Positions 11,321 to 20,924 of a stretch of 64,000 bases of DNA are shown here, one piece after another (position 1 is the stretch's first letter; each line of letters starts with the position of its first letter). The DNA is taken from the NCBI GenBank assembly GCA_964036315.1, contig OZ038517.1, forward strand, positions 17,414,713 through 17,478,712, read 5' to 3'. The stretch is from Acanthosepion esculentum (lineage: Eukaryota > Mollusca > Cephalopoda > Sepiida > Sepiidae). Below the pieces are notes generated by a model. It worked only from the letters and a program-made list of their open reading frames with translations, ran no database searches and had not been told where the DNA came from. A program made the position numbers and the translations under genes.

Positions 11321-12241
11321 CTTGTGAGACAGAGGTTGGAGCGTGGAAAATAATTCTTCTGCAACAAGGATTTGGAGACGCCTTTGAACGCTATCAAGCC
11401 TGGAAAGTGAGATTTTAGATCGAATTCGGGGGGAGTAGTTATTTCAGAAATAACCACAACTTCAATCTAAAGAATGCCACTTCTATTCAGATAAATATAT
11501 TTCTAACAGGACATTCCTGAAGAAAATGCATGACTCCGCTAAAAGCCATATTGGAATATGCTTTGGAGATTAATGTTTTGTGGTGAGTTCAGGTGTGTGC
11601 GTCTCAAGAAAATCAATCATTAGCGCCTCTGCCAGAGAAATAAAATTCCGAAAGTTTTGGCAATTTTAGTGCCAAGGCGAATCTGTCACTAGCAGATAAT
11701 TATTAAATTTTGAACATATAGGCTTAAGCAAACAAGCCTGCTCCTCCCCCGACTCGTTCTTCATGGCGCCGCCATAGGTTTTTCTGTTCTAAGTATATAC
11801 GCAGTTTCTACGGTAATGATTTACTTTAAGGAAACTGTACACTTTCCCAACCAAGCGGTCCATTAATTCCCTTAGGGAGTTCAAACTCTTATGGTAACGT
11901 CATTTTCACATTTCATCCACTAACTCCTCGTGCCCTTGCTTAATCTTATCTACATCGTTTCATCAGCAATTTTCGCTTGGGGAGACCAAAATCAGAAGTT
12001 CCAGGGAGCCCAATGTGGATTGCAAGCTGGAGAGGACGGTACATGACAGACCAGGGGGCGTCGATGTTTTGCTCTAAAATAAGCCGGCCTATTTGCGCCG
12101 TCACACAATGCAGAACAACAGAAAATGGCGTTTCTCTCCTAATGAAGAGTCTTCGTTTGCAAATGCAAAGTAAGGCTCCGCGATTAGGTTCCACATTAAA
12201 TCAACGCTGCGACGTCTGTTTTCGAGATATTAAAGCTAGCT
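11321..12241. other. Unassigned sequence
   Basis: No repeat recognised. Overlapping frames on both strands at 11946-12321 (82 residues minus, 114 plus) show no motif I know; the plus frame runs into TA sequence. It could be a decayed element. Confidence 0.45.
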
Positions 12242-12303
<62 letters not shown>

Positions 12304-12322
12304 ATATATATATATATATAAT
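12242..12322. repeat. TA microsatellite
   Basis: TA array with one short GTATG interruption, next to the hairpin at 12327. Confidence 0.95.
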
Positions 12323-12326
12323 TTTT

Positions 12327-12553
12327 TATTCGAAAATTATAACATAAATATGTTATAAAATCACTACAAAAATAGCCATTTTGTTTCAACACTTCTAGTG
12401 TCTTATCAAGTGATGGTGTTGAATGTAGAATAAAGGGTTTTTCCGTTATTCTACATTCAACACCATCACTTGATAAGACACCAGACGTGTTGAAACAAAA
12501 TGGCTATTTTTGTAGTGATTTTATAACATATTCATGTTATAATTTTCGAATAA
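12327..12553. repeat. Near-perfect 107/108-bp inverted repeat with 12-nt loop
   Basis: Left arm 12327-12433 begins TTATTCGAAAATTATAAC; right arm 12446-12553 ends GTTATAATTTTCGAATAA. The loop is 12434-12445. Only a few mismatches or one-base differences are visible over the ~107 bp. Such a long hairpin suggests a fold-back element or recent palindromic duplication. No ORF or TIR-type ends are seen. Confidence 0.93.
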
Positions 12554-12650
12554 ATAATTAAATTTGCTCTACTCTGTATTGAGCACCCTTTTAAGAATAG
12601 TATTTGTTCGTTATTGGAATTTATTCCATATACACCAATCCTATACTTGT

Positions 12651-12652
12651 AG

Positions 12653-12728
<76 letters not shown>
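12651..12728. repeat. TA/GT compound microsatellite
   Basis: About 20 bp of TA followed by about 60 bp of GT, just outside the PLE-2 end. Confidence 0.95.
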
Positions 12729-12731
<3 letters not shown>

Positions 12732-12734
12732 GAA

Positions 12735-13890
12735 ATATAGTCTTAAGATGTGCTATATTTATGGGATAATGTGCTCAATATCAGGGATAGAGCGTGTGTA
12801 AATATAAAAGTGAACATAGAAGTCAACACTTAGAGGCGACAGTCTGTTTCATGCTAGCTGCAATCGTCAGGCCACGAGTGCTGTTATTTTCCTCGGGTAT
12901 TTATATGTACGGGTCAGTGGTGCATTGTGGGTAGTCTATTTTGGGGGTTATTTTACCGGAAGTCGTCTATTTGTTTATTTATTTATTTAGGTTAAATTAT
13001 TTTGTTTGTTTTTATTTATTTCTATTTTTTATTTTTTTGTTTTTATTTTTTATCTTATATATATATTTATTTTATTTTTATTTTATTCGGTGTTTTTTAT
13101 TAACGTAGTAAAAATTTGTTTATATCGCTTATTTGATAGTTTTGTTTTGGTTTGGAAAGTTAATTAAAGCTATTTGTTCAATTTTGGGGTTGATTGTTGT
13201 AGTTTATTCTAACTATTATTTTGGCGGGAACAGTTTTTAATTTGTTTATTACTTCATGTATTTATTTGGATTGATTGATCGGTTTGTTAGTTTATTTATT
13301 TGGATGAATTTAGATCAATTTATTTTACTTATTATTTATTTGTTGTACTGTATATTTTCTCTTGTCGGTTTTCGATTTTTAAGTAACAGTATTTTTTAAA
13401 TCTTTTATCGTTATATAACTTTTATAGCTATTTTTCGTTCGATTTTTGCTTTGATTTTTATAGTCTAACTAATATTTTGGTTATAATGGTTTGCTAATAT
13501 GTTTATTATTTATTTATTTGGGTTTATTGATTTTGTTTCTTATTTTTTTATTCTATTTCGTCTATTCTAACAGGTGTGATTTGGTAATTTGTTTGTGTTA
13601 ATTTATTTTGCTTATTTTATTGTCATTTTGTTTATTTATTTATTTGTTTATTTTTTATTTTATTTTTTCCGTTTTTGCGTTATAAGTAACGTAGTAAAAA
13701 TTTGTTTTCATGTCTGCATTTTGAGATGATCTCGGATCTTTTATTTAATAATTTAGTTTGGTCTGGGGAGGTAATGATAGCTATTTTTTCCTTCAAGCAA
13801 AGTTTGCAAGTTTATACTTGGTTGTTGTCGGCTGATGATCTTTTCATTATTTTCCAAGATATTTTTGGTGCGATGTGCGTTTTGTTTTTT
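12735..13890 (-). mobile_element. PLE-2: Penelope-like element, C-terminal end plus terminal repeat
   Basis: On the minus strand, starting near 13890, a broken frame reads [32 protein letters not shown], then [14 protein letters not shown]. The W-I, C-LC-EK-AII pattern matches the end of GIY-YIG nuclease domains of Penelope-like retroelements. An AT-rich TTTATTT-type 3' UTR follows, then a terminal segment with a hammerhead ribozyme, ending near 12735. The same sequence is at 31884-33142 in plus orientation. The missing N-terminal part of the nuclease lies immediately next door at 13896-14222 but on the opposite strand. Confidence 0.8.
12827..12880 (-). ncRNA. Type I hammerhead ribozyme in PLE-2 terminal repeat
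   Basis: Minus strand, 5' to 3': stem I strand CACTCGTGGC (12880-12871), core CTGACGA (12870-12864, fits CUGANGA), stem II TGC/GCA around loop AGCTA, core GAA (12850-12848), stem III ACA-GAC-TGT (3 bp, 3-nt loop), cleavage nucleotide C at 12838, then GCC..AGTG closing stem I. GGC/GCC and CACT/AGTG pair with an internal loop between them, as usual for natural stem I. The short stem III is typical of hammerheads reported in Penelope-like elements. Activity is inferred, not shown. Confidence 0.8.
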
Positions 13891-13895
13891 AAAAC

Positions 13896-14222
13896 ATGGC
13901 ACAAATAATAAAAAAGCACGACAGGAAAATTATCAACAAACGACACGAAAAAATTAAACCTACGTGCAACTGCAGAATAAAGAACGAATGTCCCTTAAAC
14001 AGTAATTGTTTACAAAACAATGTAATATACCAAGCCACGATAAAATCACGAGATAATGAAGGAAAAGTATACATAGGAGTAACTGAAGGACATTGAAACA
14101 AAGAAATTATGTACACAAAACATCTTTCACAAATAGTGAATATGCGAACAGCACAATGCTTTCTAAGTATATCTGGGAAATTAAAAACAAAATGCACATA
14201 TATAGCATGAAACAGACTGTCT
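13896..14222 (+). mobile_element. PLE-2 GIY-YIG endonuclease, N-terminal part, inverted
   Basis: The frame reads CNCRIKNECPLNSNC, a Cys-rich knuckle, then NVIYQATI and KVYIGVTEGH, the GIY-YIG core (VIYQA...YIG.TE). A stop at 14094-14096 (TGA where TGG would continue) is followed in the next frame by RNYVHKTSF (the R...H block) and STMLSKYIWEIKNKM. The rest of the domain continues in reverse orientation from 13890, so the nuclease gene is split by an inversion. The fragment ends at hammerhead sequence (14205-14221). Known PLEs use this nuclease for integration; here it is inactive. Confidence 0.85.
14205..14221 (+). ncRNA. Hammerhead 3' half, ending at the cleavage site
   Basis: GCATGAAACAGACTGTC is the stem II 3' strand, GAAA core, stem III and cleavage C of the PLE-2 hammerhead. 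The 5' half is absent, and a TATC array follows instead of stem I. Confidence 0.6.
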
Positions 14223-14239
14223 ATCTATCTATCTATCTA

Positions 14240-14292
<53 letters not shown>
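14219..14292. repeat. TATC then TA microsatellite
   Basis: About six TATC units followed by a TA array, between PLE-2 and the mariner remnant. Confidence 0.95.
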
Positions 14293-14294
<2 letters not shown>

Positions 14295-14765
14295 CCATGA
14301 GTAATTTGTCGCCATTTTATATTTTGGATTTCACGCATGCGCGTTTTCAATTTTGTCGACTACACAGAATAGTAGGGTCAGTTGGGCATCGTCTGTGAGA
14401 AAGAAAGCACCATGACACTCTGCCAAAAATTTGCAAACGGCATGCTGTACTGCTTGGCATTCGCAACGGAAGTTCCAATATGAACATTTCAGAGTGTTTG
14501 GGTATCAATTTGAAGACAGTGCAGAGGATTCGGAAAGAGTTGGATGAGTCTAATAGTGATTACGAAGGTTTCTGAAGTGTTCATTAGTCATGGCGCCATT
14601 ATCCCTCCATTCACCTTCCCACTGGGTCTCATAACATGGAGGTCTACATAAAGTGCCTTGAGGTGGTAGTGCTGATCTGGGTCAAGAGACTGCTAAAAGA
14701 TCCTATGTCGGGCAACAGGACTCTGTACCATGACACACAAGCAGGAGAACATGACTGCCAGATCA
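14291..14765 (+). mobile_element. Mariner-like element, 3'-truncated
   Basis: Left TIR near 14300 (GTAATTTGTCGCCATTTTAT) matches the element at 26108. Decayed coding follows: a helix-turn-helix block (VLLGIRNGSSN..ISECLGIN..TVQRIRKELDES) around 14445-14550, then a degenerate stretch matching VLIWVKRLLKD and the NRTLYHDTQAG region (RPYIWQQDCAPCHTSK in the other copy). It is cut near 14765 before the last catalytic block and right TIR. Several frameshifts. Confidence 0.75.
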
Positions 14766-14807
14766 CATCACCCCTTGCATTCATTGTCTGTTATATTTAA
14801 TAATATA

Positions 14808-14814
14808 TGTTTAA

Positions 14815-14883
<69 letters not shown>
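14808..14883. repeat. TA/GT compound microsatellite
   Basis: TA followed by about 46 bp of GT. Confidence 0.95.
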
Positions 14884-14884
<1 letters not shown>

Positions 14885-15300
14885 CAAAGTTCTCAGAATA
14901 AATCTGTAGAGAAGACAAATCGAATAAAATAAACAATCGGAAAGTATTCCTTGCCTACGCGTTTCATCATTTAACTTTATCAAGACAAGTATGGTAAACA
15001 AAAGTGAAATGTGTAGTTACATGAAATTCTAAAATTTTAAAAGACGCCTCTGCGAAAGCCTCTTTTTGGATATTATTAACTTTTTCTTTTTCATTTGATT
15101 TTTTTTTGTTTTCCATCTTGATAATGTGTGAAAGTTCTCAGAATAAATCAGTAGAAAAGACAAGTAGGGTTAAATAGATAATCGGAAAATAGTACTTAGT
15201 CCTTGCTGACGCGTTTCGTCATTCGACATTATCAAGGCAAGTGATGATAATTTTATTTAATTTTTTTCTTCTCTACAGACATATTCTGAGAACTTTCAAA
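14884..15300. mobile_element. Unidentified repeat with GATAAAGT...GACGAAACGCGT motif, partly inverted
   Basis: Two related segments (14884-15060, 15130-15300) share GTTCTCAGAATAAATC, AATCGGAAA, and on the minus strand CTTGATAA.GT, GACGAAACGCGT. A third is at 33551-33815. In the second, AAAGTTCTCAGAATAAATC (near 15130) and its reverse complement (near 15280-15299) form ~27-bp inverted ends around about 170 bp. The motif recalls Penelope/DIRS-type terminal sequences, but no coding region is attached. Confidence 0.55.
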
Positions 15301-16235
15301 ATGAGGCTACGGTCTTCTTTGCTTTGGGAGTTTTCCATCCAGCTGTATGCTTCCTGTAAGATGCTCATCACCGACTCCCGCTTTGCCAACATTGTCTACT
15401 GTGTTTTGGATCCAGATATTTCCTTCTTCTAGACTATTTGTTTACCATGGGCCCAGTCTTGTCTGCGATAGACACATGGCTGGGTATGAAGCGATGGATT
15501 CATACCTTTACGAAATTCCAAGATAGCTCTCAGAATTCTTATTCCGAGCCGTTAACTGTCCACACATCCAAGCTGGCAACATCTGGTATTCTACAGCTGT
15601 TACCCATCTAGGTATGACAGCTCTTTGCTTTCTTTTGTGCCCCATCAAGTCTTAAATGTGGATCATACGCTTTAAGCTAGTATTACGTTGACGATAGTGT
15701 AACGTCGAGATGAATGTGTATCTTAGACGAGAACCTTGGGTGTTTCATGTCATAGCCAAGAATGCCCTTTCATAACCTGAAGGTTCACCTCGGGAAAAAT
15801 CATTCAAAGACGAGAAAATTAATGTCATTGTCCCTAGTCTCTTGAAGAGGTGCAAATGAAAGTGGAACAAAATATTCAAGCAGAAAAGAAAAAATTACTT
15901 TGATAAATTCAAAACAGCGGAAACTCTAAAAAGAAATTCCACGATAGAAAAGGCAGATGACGTTGCAGCTCAGAGCAGACAACGGGTTCCTTGACAGGGT
16001 GCAGATTTTTCGAGTCACGTGGCTTAAAAATTACGCTTCGGACATGACCGTTACCCACGAGTGAAAAACAAAACTATTTCTAGTAGTAAACCAGATTTCG
16101 TTCTTAGGTTATAACTTAGTGCTATAAGCAAGCGAAGTCGAGATGAGGCGTAAGTGGTGAAGAAATGAACAGTTCAAAGGAGACGTCAACCCTGGCCGTA
16201 TTGCAGGGGAAGAAAAACAGTCTGCCACAGTAGAA
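15301..16235. other. Mostly unassigned; possible SINE fragment at 15455-15620
   Basis: GACACATGGCTGGGTATGAAG near 15470 resembles the tRNA-like heads of family S1 (compare 46603), and CACATCCAAGC near 15563 matches the fragment at 9690. The rest has no frame or repeat I recognise. Confidence 0.4.
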
Positions 16236-16239
16236 TAAA

Positions 16240-16465
16240 TAAAGGTTTCAGATCAATCCCTGTGCCTGACAGTGTATAATTCGACTTGGTGGAAAAAGGG
16301 CGACCAATAATTGAGCAGTATTAAAAATGAGAACTGAAAGAGATATCCAAAGACGTAGGAAGAGGAACGAAAATAGTCTACCACCGCAGTGTGTATTTGG
16401 ACTCGGTGGAAACAGGGCGATCAATACCTGCACAGCACCCAAAATAAGAAGTAGACGAGATATAC
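16240..16465. repeat. 156-bp satellite, outlying units
   Basis: Two degenerate satellite units (GGTGGAAAAAGGGCGACC, GGTGGAAACAGGGCGATC), one with an internal deletion. They are cut off from the main array by the S1/PLE-1 block. Confidence 0.85.
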
Positions 16466-16469
16466 AGTA

Positions 16470-16775
16470 TTTACATTAGTCGGACTATTGTCCTCATCTT
16501 TGTCGCCATATTTGTCACAACGTTTCGGCCGTTGTACGCGCCGGCCTTCTTCAGGTGGTTGGAATTTCGAACTGAACCCTTTATTTCGATCACTGGGGTA
16601 GACTGTTCTAGTTCCACGAGCCATGTTTGATTGATGTCAGTTATCAGTTATCTCCTGCTAATTTTCCCTCTGAAAGTTCTCCACTGCCTTAAACGGGTAT
16701 TAAACTCACACTCTTTGGGTCTGTCACTGGATCTAACCAAACCCTTCATCCACTGTGCCATGTGTCCTTGAGGAC
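16470..16775 (-). mobile_element. S1: tRNA-headed SINE-like repeat
   Basis: Minus strand: GGACACATGGCACAGTGGAT (A-box-like, near 16770-16750), then about 50 bp later GTGAGTTTAATACCC (B-box-like, near 16710), then a body with GTACTGG.ACAGTCTACC-type sequence, CACCTGAAGAAGGCCGG, CGGCCGAAACGTTGTGA and GACAATAGTCCGA. Copies lie at 27435-27900, 35270-35600, 45360-45715 and 46450-46680. The MARGTRTVYPS frame of the body recurs in several copies but differs by frameshifts and does not look like a conserved protein. Confidence 0.65.
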
Positions 16776-17205
16776 ATCTGGGTATGCATTTCTGGGTATT
16801 ATATATCTAATGTTTTTCAGCAACCATTTATTACCAGTACTCATATTGCAATTTTGAAGCCTTACCTTGAGGGGGGTGGACTGTCTCTCCTTTATATTCC
16901 TTTCCGCAGCTGCACGGGATAGCGTACACACAGTCTTTAGTCATGTTCTCCTCTATGGGGGGTCTCACTCGAGAGAGATATCTGCGAAGTGTTGTCACGC
17001 TTTTGAAGGTTGTCCTGATGTTATATGGACCGCAGATCCTTTGTATTTTCTCTGATAACCCCTTCACATAAGGCAGGCAGACTGTTTTCTGAGTGTTGTT
17101 GTCCTCCTCCTCCGCCTCTTGTACCCGCCTATCCCAGTTTTGGGGGGCTACTGCCATGTACCCAGGGTAATTGTTACGTTGTAGGGTACTACTTATACTG
17201 AAAAC
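16776..17205 (-). mobile_element. PLE-1: Penelope-like element GIY-YIG fragment
   Basis: The minus frame at 16831-17157 reads CLPYVKGLSEKIQRICGPY, then FKSVTTLRRYLSRVRPP, then VYAIPCSCGKEYKGET. This is the junction between the RT C-terminus and the GIY-YIG nuclease of Penelope-like elements (consensus VY.IPC.CGK.YIGET; the second I is K here). A frameshift follows: the next block, PLKVRLQNC, lies in another frame (16746-16931). RT and terminal repeats are missing. It sits next to S1 and inside the 156-bp satellite. Confidence 0.85.
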
Positions 17206-19990
17206 CGTGTGTATTTGGACTCGGTGGAAAAAGGGTGATCAATGCCTGCACAGCACCGAAAATAAGAAGTAGACGAGATATCACTAATCATGGGCAGTGG
17301 AAAGAAAACTGTCTACCACCGTAGATTAAATACAGGTTAAAATTCAATCCCCGTGTCTGGTAGTGTGTACTTGGACTCGGTGGAAACAGGGCGAGCAATA
17401 CCAACACAGTACCAAAAATAAGAACTAGACGAGATATGCCAAAATATGGGCAGTGGAACGAAAACTGTCTAACACCGTAGATTAACTACAGTGTTTAATT
17501 CAATCACTGTGCCTGGCAGTGTGTAGTTGGACTCGGTGGAAACAGGGGGACCAATACCTACACAGTACCAAAAATAAGAACTAGACGAGATGTGCCTAAA
17601 CATGGGCAGTGGAACGAAAACTGTCTACCACCGTAGATTAAATACAGGGTTCAATTCAATCACCGTGTGTGGCAGTGTGAACTTTGACTCGGTGGAATCA
17701 GGGCGACCAATACCTACACAGTACGAAATATAAGAACTAGACGAGATAGGCCTAAACATGGGCAGTGGAACGAAAACAGTCTAATACCGTAGAGTAAATA
17801 CAGTGTTCAATTCAATCCCCGTGTCTGGCAGTGTGTACTTGGACTCGGTGGAAACAGGGCGACCAATACGCGAAAACTACCAAAAATAAGAACTAGATGA
17901 GACATCCATAGATATGGGCAGTGGAACGAAAGAAGTCTAATATCGTAGATTAAATACAGTGTTCAATTCAATCTCCGTGTCTGGCAGTGTGTACTTGGAC
18001 TCGGTGGAAACGAGGTGACCAATACCTACACAGTACCAAAAAGAAGAACTAAACGAGATATGCCTAAACAAGGGCGGTGGAACTAAACTGTCTAATACCG
18101 TAGATTAAATACAATGTTCAATTCAATCCCCGTTTCTGGCAGTGTGTACTTGGACTCGATGAAAACAGGGCGAGCAATAACTACACAGTACCAAAAATAA
18201 GAACTAGACGAGATAAGCCTAAACATGGGCAGTGGAAAGAAAACTGTCAAATACCGTAGATTAACTACAGTGTTCAATTCAATCCACGTTCCTGGCAGTG
18301 TGTACTTGGATTCGGTGGAAACAGGGCGACCAATACCTACAGAGTACCAAAAATAAAAACTAGACGAGATATGCCTAAACATGGGCAGTGGAACGAAGAA
18401 TGTTTACCACCGTAGATTAAATACAGGGTTCAATTCAATCCCTGTGCCTGCCTGTGTGAACTTGAACTCGGTGGAAACAGAGCAACCAATACCCGAAAAG
18501 TACCAAAAATGAGAACTAGACGAGATATGCCTAAACATGGGCAGTGGAACGAAAACTGTCAAATACCGTAGATTAACTACAGTGTTCAATTCAATCCACG
18601 TGCCTGGCAGTGTGTACTTGGATTCGGTGGAAACAGCGCGACCAATACCTACAGAGTACCAAAAATAAGACCTAAACGAGATATGACTAAACATGGGCAG
18701 TGGAACGAAAACTGTCTAATCCCGTAGATTAACTACAGTGTTCAATTCAATCCCCGTGTCTGGCAGTGTGTACTTCGACTCGGTGGAAACAGGGCGACCA
18801 ATACGCACACAATACCAATATTAAGTACTAGACGAAATATGCCTAAAGATGGGCAGTGGAACGAAAACTGTCTACCACCGCAGATTAAATACAGGGTTCA
18901 ATTCAATATCCGTGTCTAGCAGTGTGTACTTGGATTCGGTGGAAACAGGGCGACCAATACGCACACAGTACCAAAAATAAAAACTAGACGAGATATGCCT
19001 AAACATGGGCAGTGGAACGAAAACTGTCTAATACCGTAGATTAAATAGTGTTCAATTCAATCCCCTTGTCTGGCAGTGTGTACTTGGACTCGGTGGAAAC
19101 AGGGCGACCAATACCTACACAATACCAAAATTAAGTACTAGACGAGATATGCCTAAAGTTGGGCAGTGGAACGAAAACTGTCTAATACTGTAGATTAAAT
19201 ACAGTGTTCAATTCAATCCCCTTGTATGGCAGTGTGTACTTGGACTCGGTGGAAACAGAGCAACCAATACCCGAAAAGCACCACAAATGAGAACTAGACG
19301 AGATATGCCTAAACATGGGCAGTGGAACGAAAAATGTCTAATACCGTAGATTAACTACAGTGTTTAATTCAATCCACGTGCCTGGCAGTGTGTACTTGGA
19401 TTCGGTGGAAACAGGGCGACCAATACGCACAAAATACCAATATTAAGTACTAGATGAAATATGCCTAAAGATGGGCAGTGGAACGAAAACTGTCTACCAC
19501 CTCAGATTAAATACAGTGTTCAATTCAATCCACGTGCCTGGCAGTGTGTACTTGGATTCGGTGGAAACAGCGCGACCAATACCTACAGAGTACCAAAAAT
19601 AAAAACTAGACGAGATATGCCTAAACATGGGCAGTGGAACGAAAACTGTCTAATACCGTAGATTAACTACAGTGTTTAATTCAATCCCCTTGTCTGGCAG
19701 TGTGTACTTGGACTCGGTGGAAACAGGGGGACCAATACCTACACAGTACCAAAAATAGGAACAAGACGAGATATACCAAAATATGGGCAGTGGAACGAAA
19801 ACTGTCTAATACCGTAGATTGAATACAGTGTTCAATTCAATCCCCGTGTATGGCAGTGTGTACTTGGACTCGGTGGGAACAGGGCCACCAATACCCGAAG
19901 AGTACCAAAAATAACAACTAGACGAGACATCCCTAGACATGGGCACTGGAACGAAAACAGTCTAATACCGTAGATTGAATAAATGGTTCT
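17206..19990. repeat. 156-bp satellite array, ~18 units
   Basis: Units of ~156 bp (154-158), marked by CTCGGTGGAAACAGGGCGAC near 17220, 17378, 17532, 17688, 17846, 18001, 18156, 18311, 18468, 18624, 18780, 18936, 19090, 19245, 19400, 19557, 19711 and 19870. Part of each unit (AAACATGGGCAGTGGAACG, then AACTGTCTA, TAAATACAGGGTTCAATTC) aligns with the start of the S1 body (AAACATGGTACGTGAAAC, AACAGTCTACC, AATAAAGGGTTCAG). The last unit runs into an S1-like end. So the satellite probably arose from S1. Short open frames inside are artefacts. Confidence 0.93.
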
Positions 19991-20100
19991 GTGCAGGATA
20001 CCCTGTCGGTTATCCGGATCGCTATATACCTGAAAAAGCCCGAGATTGGGTGCACAATGTCCGAAACGTTGTGATAACTGCCACATAGATGAGGCGAATA
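19991..20100 (+). mobile_element. S1-like 3' part at the satellite edge
   Basis: TACCTGAAAAAGCCCGAG, GTCCGAAACGTTGTGATAA and ATAGATGAGGCGAATAG follow the last satellite unit and match the second half of S1 (CACCTGAAGAAGG, GCCGAAACGTTGTGA). Confidence 0.65.
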
Positions 20101-20669
20101 GTTCAAATATAAAATATCGTAACTAACAATAAGTCCTTTTTTTTCCTCTTCCCTCCTCGCAGAAATTCTGCCGGAAATAGTTACATAAATTCTCTCCTTT
20201 ATTAATGAACTTTGTATCTCGACAAGAAAGCTATTTTTAGCCAATTTGTTAGCGAGCCACTGTTGGAAAGAGTGCCGAGGCTGTGTCAAATTGAATACAG
20301 AATATTGCCGGCGTCGCGCTGGAATATCTGACCGCTTACGATGCGTGATAGAAATTTAATTAGTCTGAAGAAGTTCATTTTCCCGGCCTCGAGGCAGATT
20401 TCCGTTCCAGTTTCTGACTGGCGCACTTCACAACAACATTTTTTTCTTGCGTAACTATTTTGGGAGGATTTGTTGGAAATGAAGGAAGGTACGGACTCTT
20501 GGCCATTAATTATAGTCTTTATTTACTTCTTAATACGCGGCTTTTTTCTTCGCTTTTCTTTTCACTCCGCAGTTTTTATTAACACGATTTTGCCACGAAA
20601 TTGTTTTATAATATCGACGTGTATCAATATGTATTCTAATTTTTATAGGCATTTATTATGCGTATCTAA
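20101..20669. other. No recognised feature
   Basis: Higher-complexity, single-copy-looking sequence. Frames at 19933-20289 (minus) and 20470-20826 (plus) have no recognised motif; the latter ends in a Leu run from the ATT array. Confidence 0.5.
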
Positions 20670-20734
20670 ATTATTTTCGCTTTTTAGAGTCCTTTATTCA
20701 TGCACATATCTAATGACTGCCTATGATTCCACCA

Positions 20735-20737
<3 letters not shown>

Positions 20738-20797
<60 letters not shown>
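20738..20797. repeat. ATT microsatellite
   Basis: About 19 ATT units; a smaller run lies at 20880-20905. Confidence 0.95.
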
Positions 20798-20924
20798 GGT
20801 GTATCTCAATTATTTTCGTTTTTTAGAGCTCTTTATTCATGTACATATCTAAAGACTACCTATGACTCCACCATTTTATCATTATTATTATTATTATTAT
20901 TATTTTTATTTCCTTTGATATCTG

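Noticed and set aside
16520..16560. Calling the S1 CTGAAGA...GAAAC hairpin a hammerhead ribozyme
   Set aside because: An extra A before stem II, and I could not build stem I or a consistent cleavage triplet across copies. Kept only as a motif.
16490..16620. Conserved small protein MARGTRTVY... seen in four places
   Set aside because: Frames break at different points, the reading runs through S1 body DNA, and the DNA is at least as conserved as the protein.
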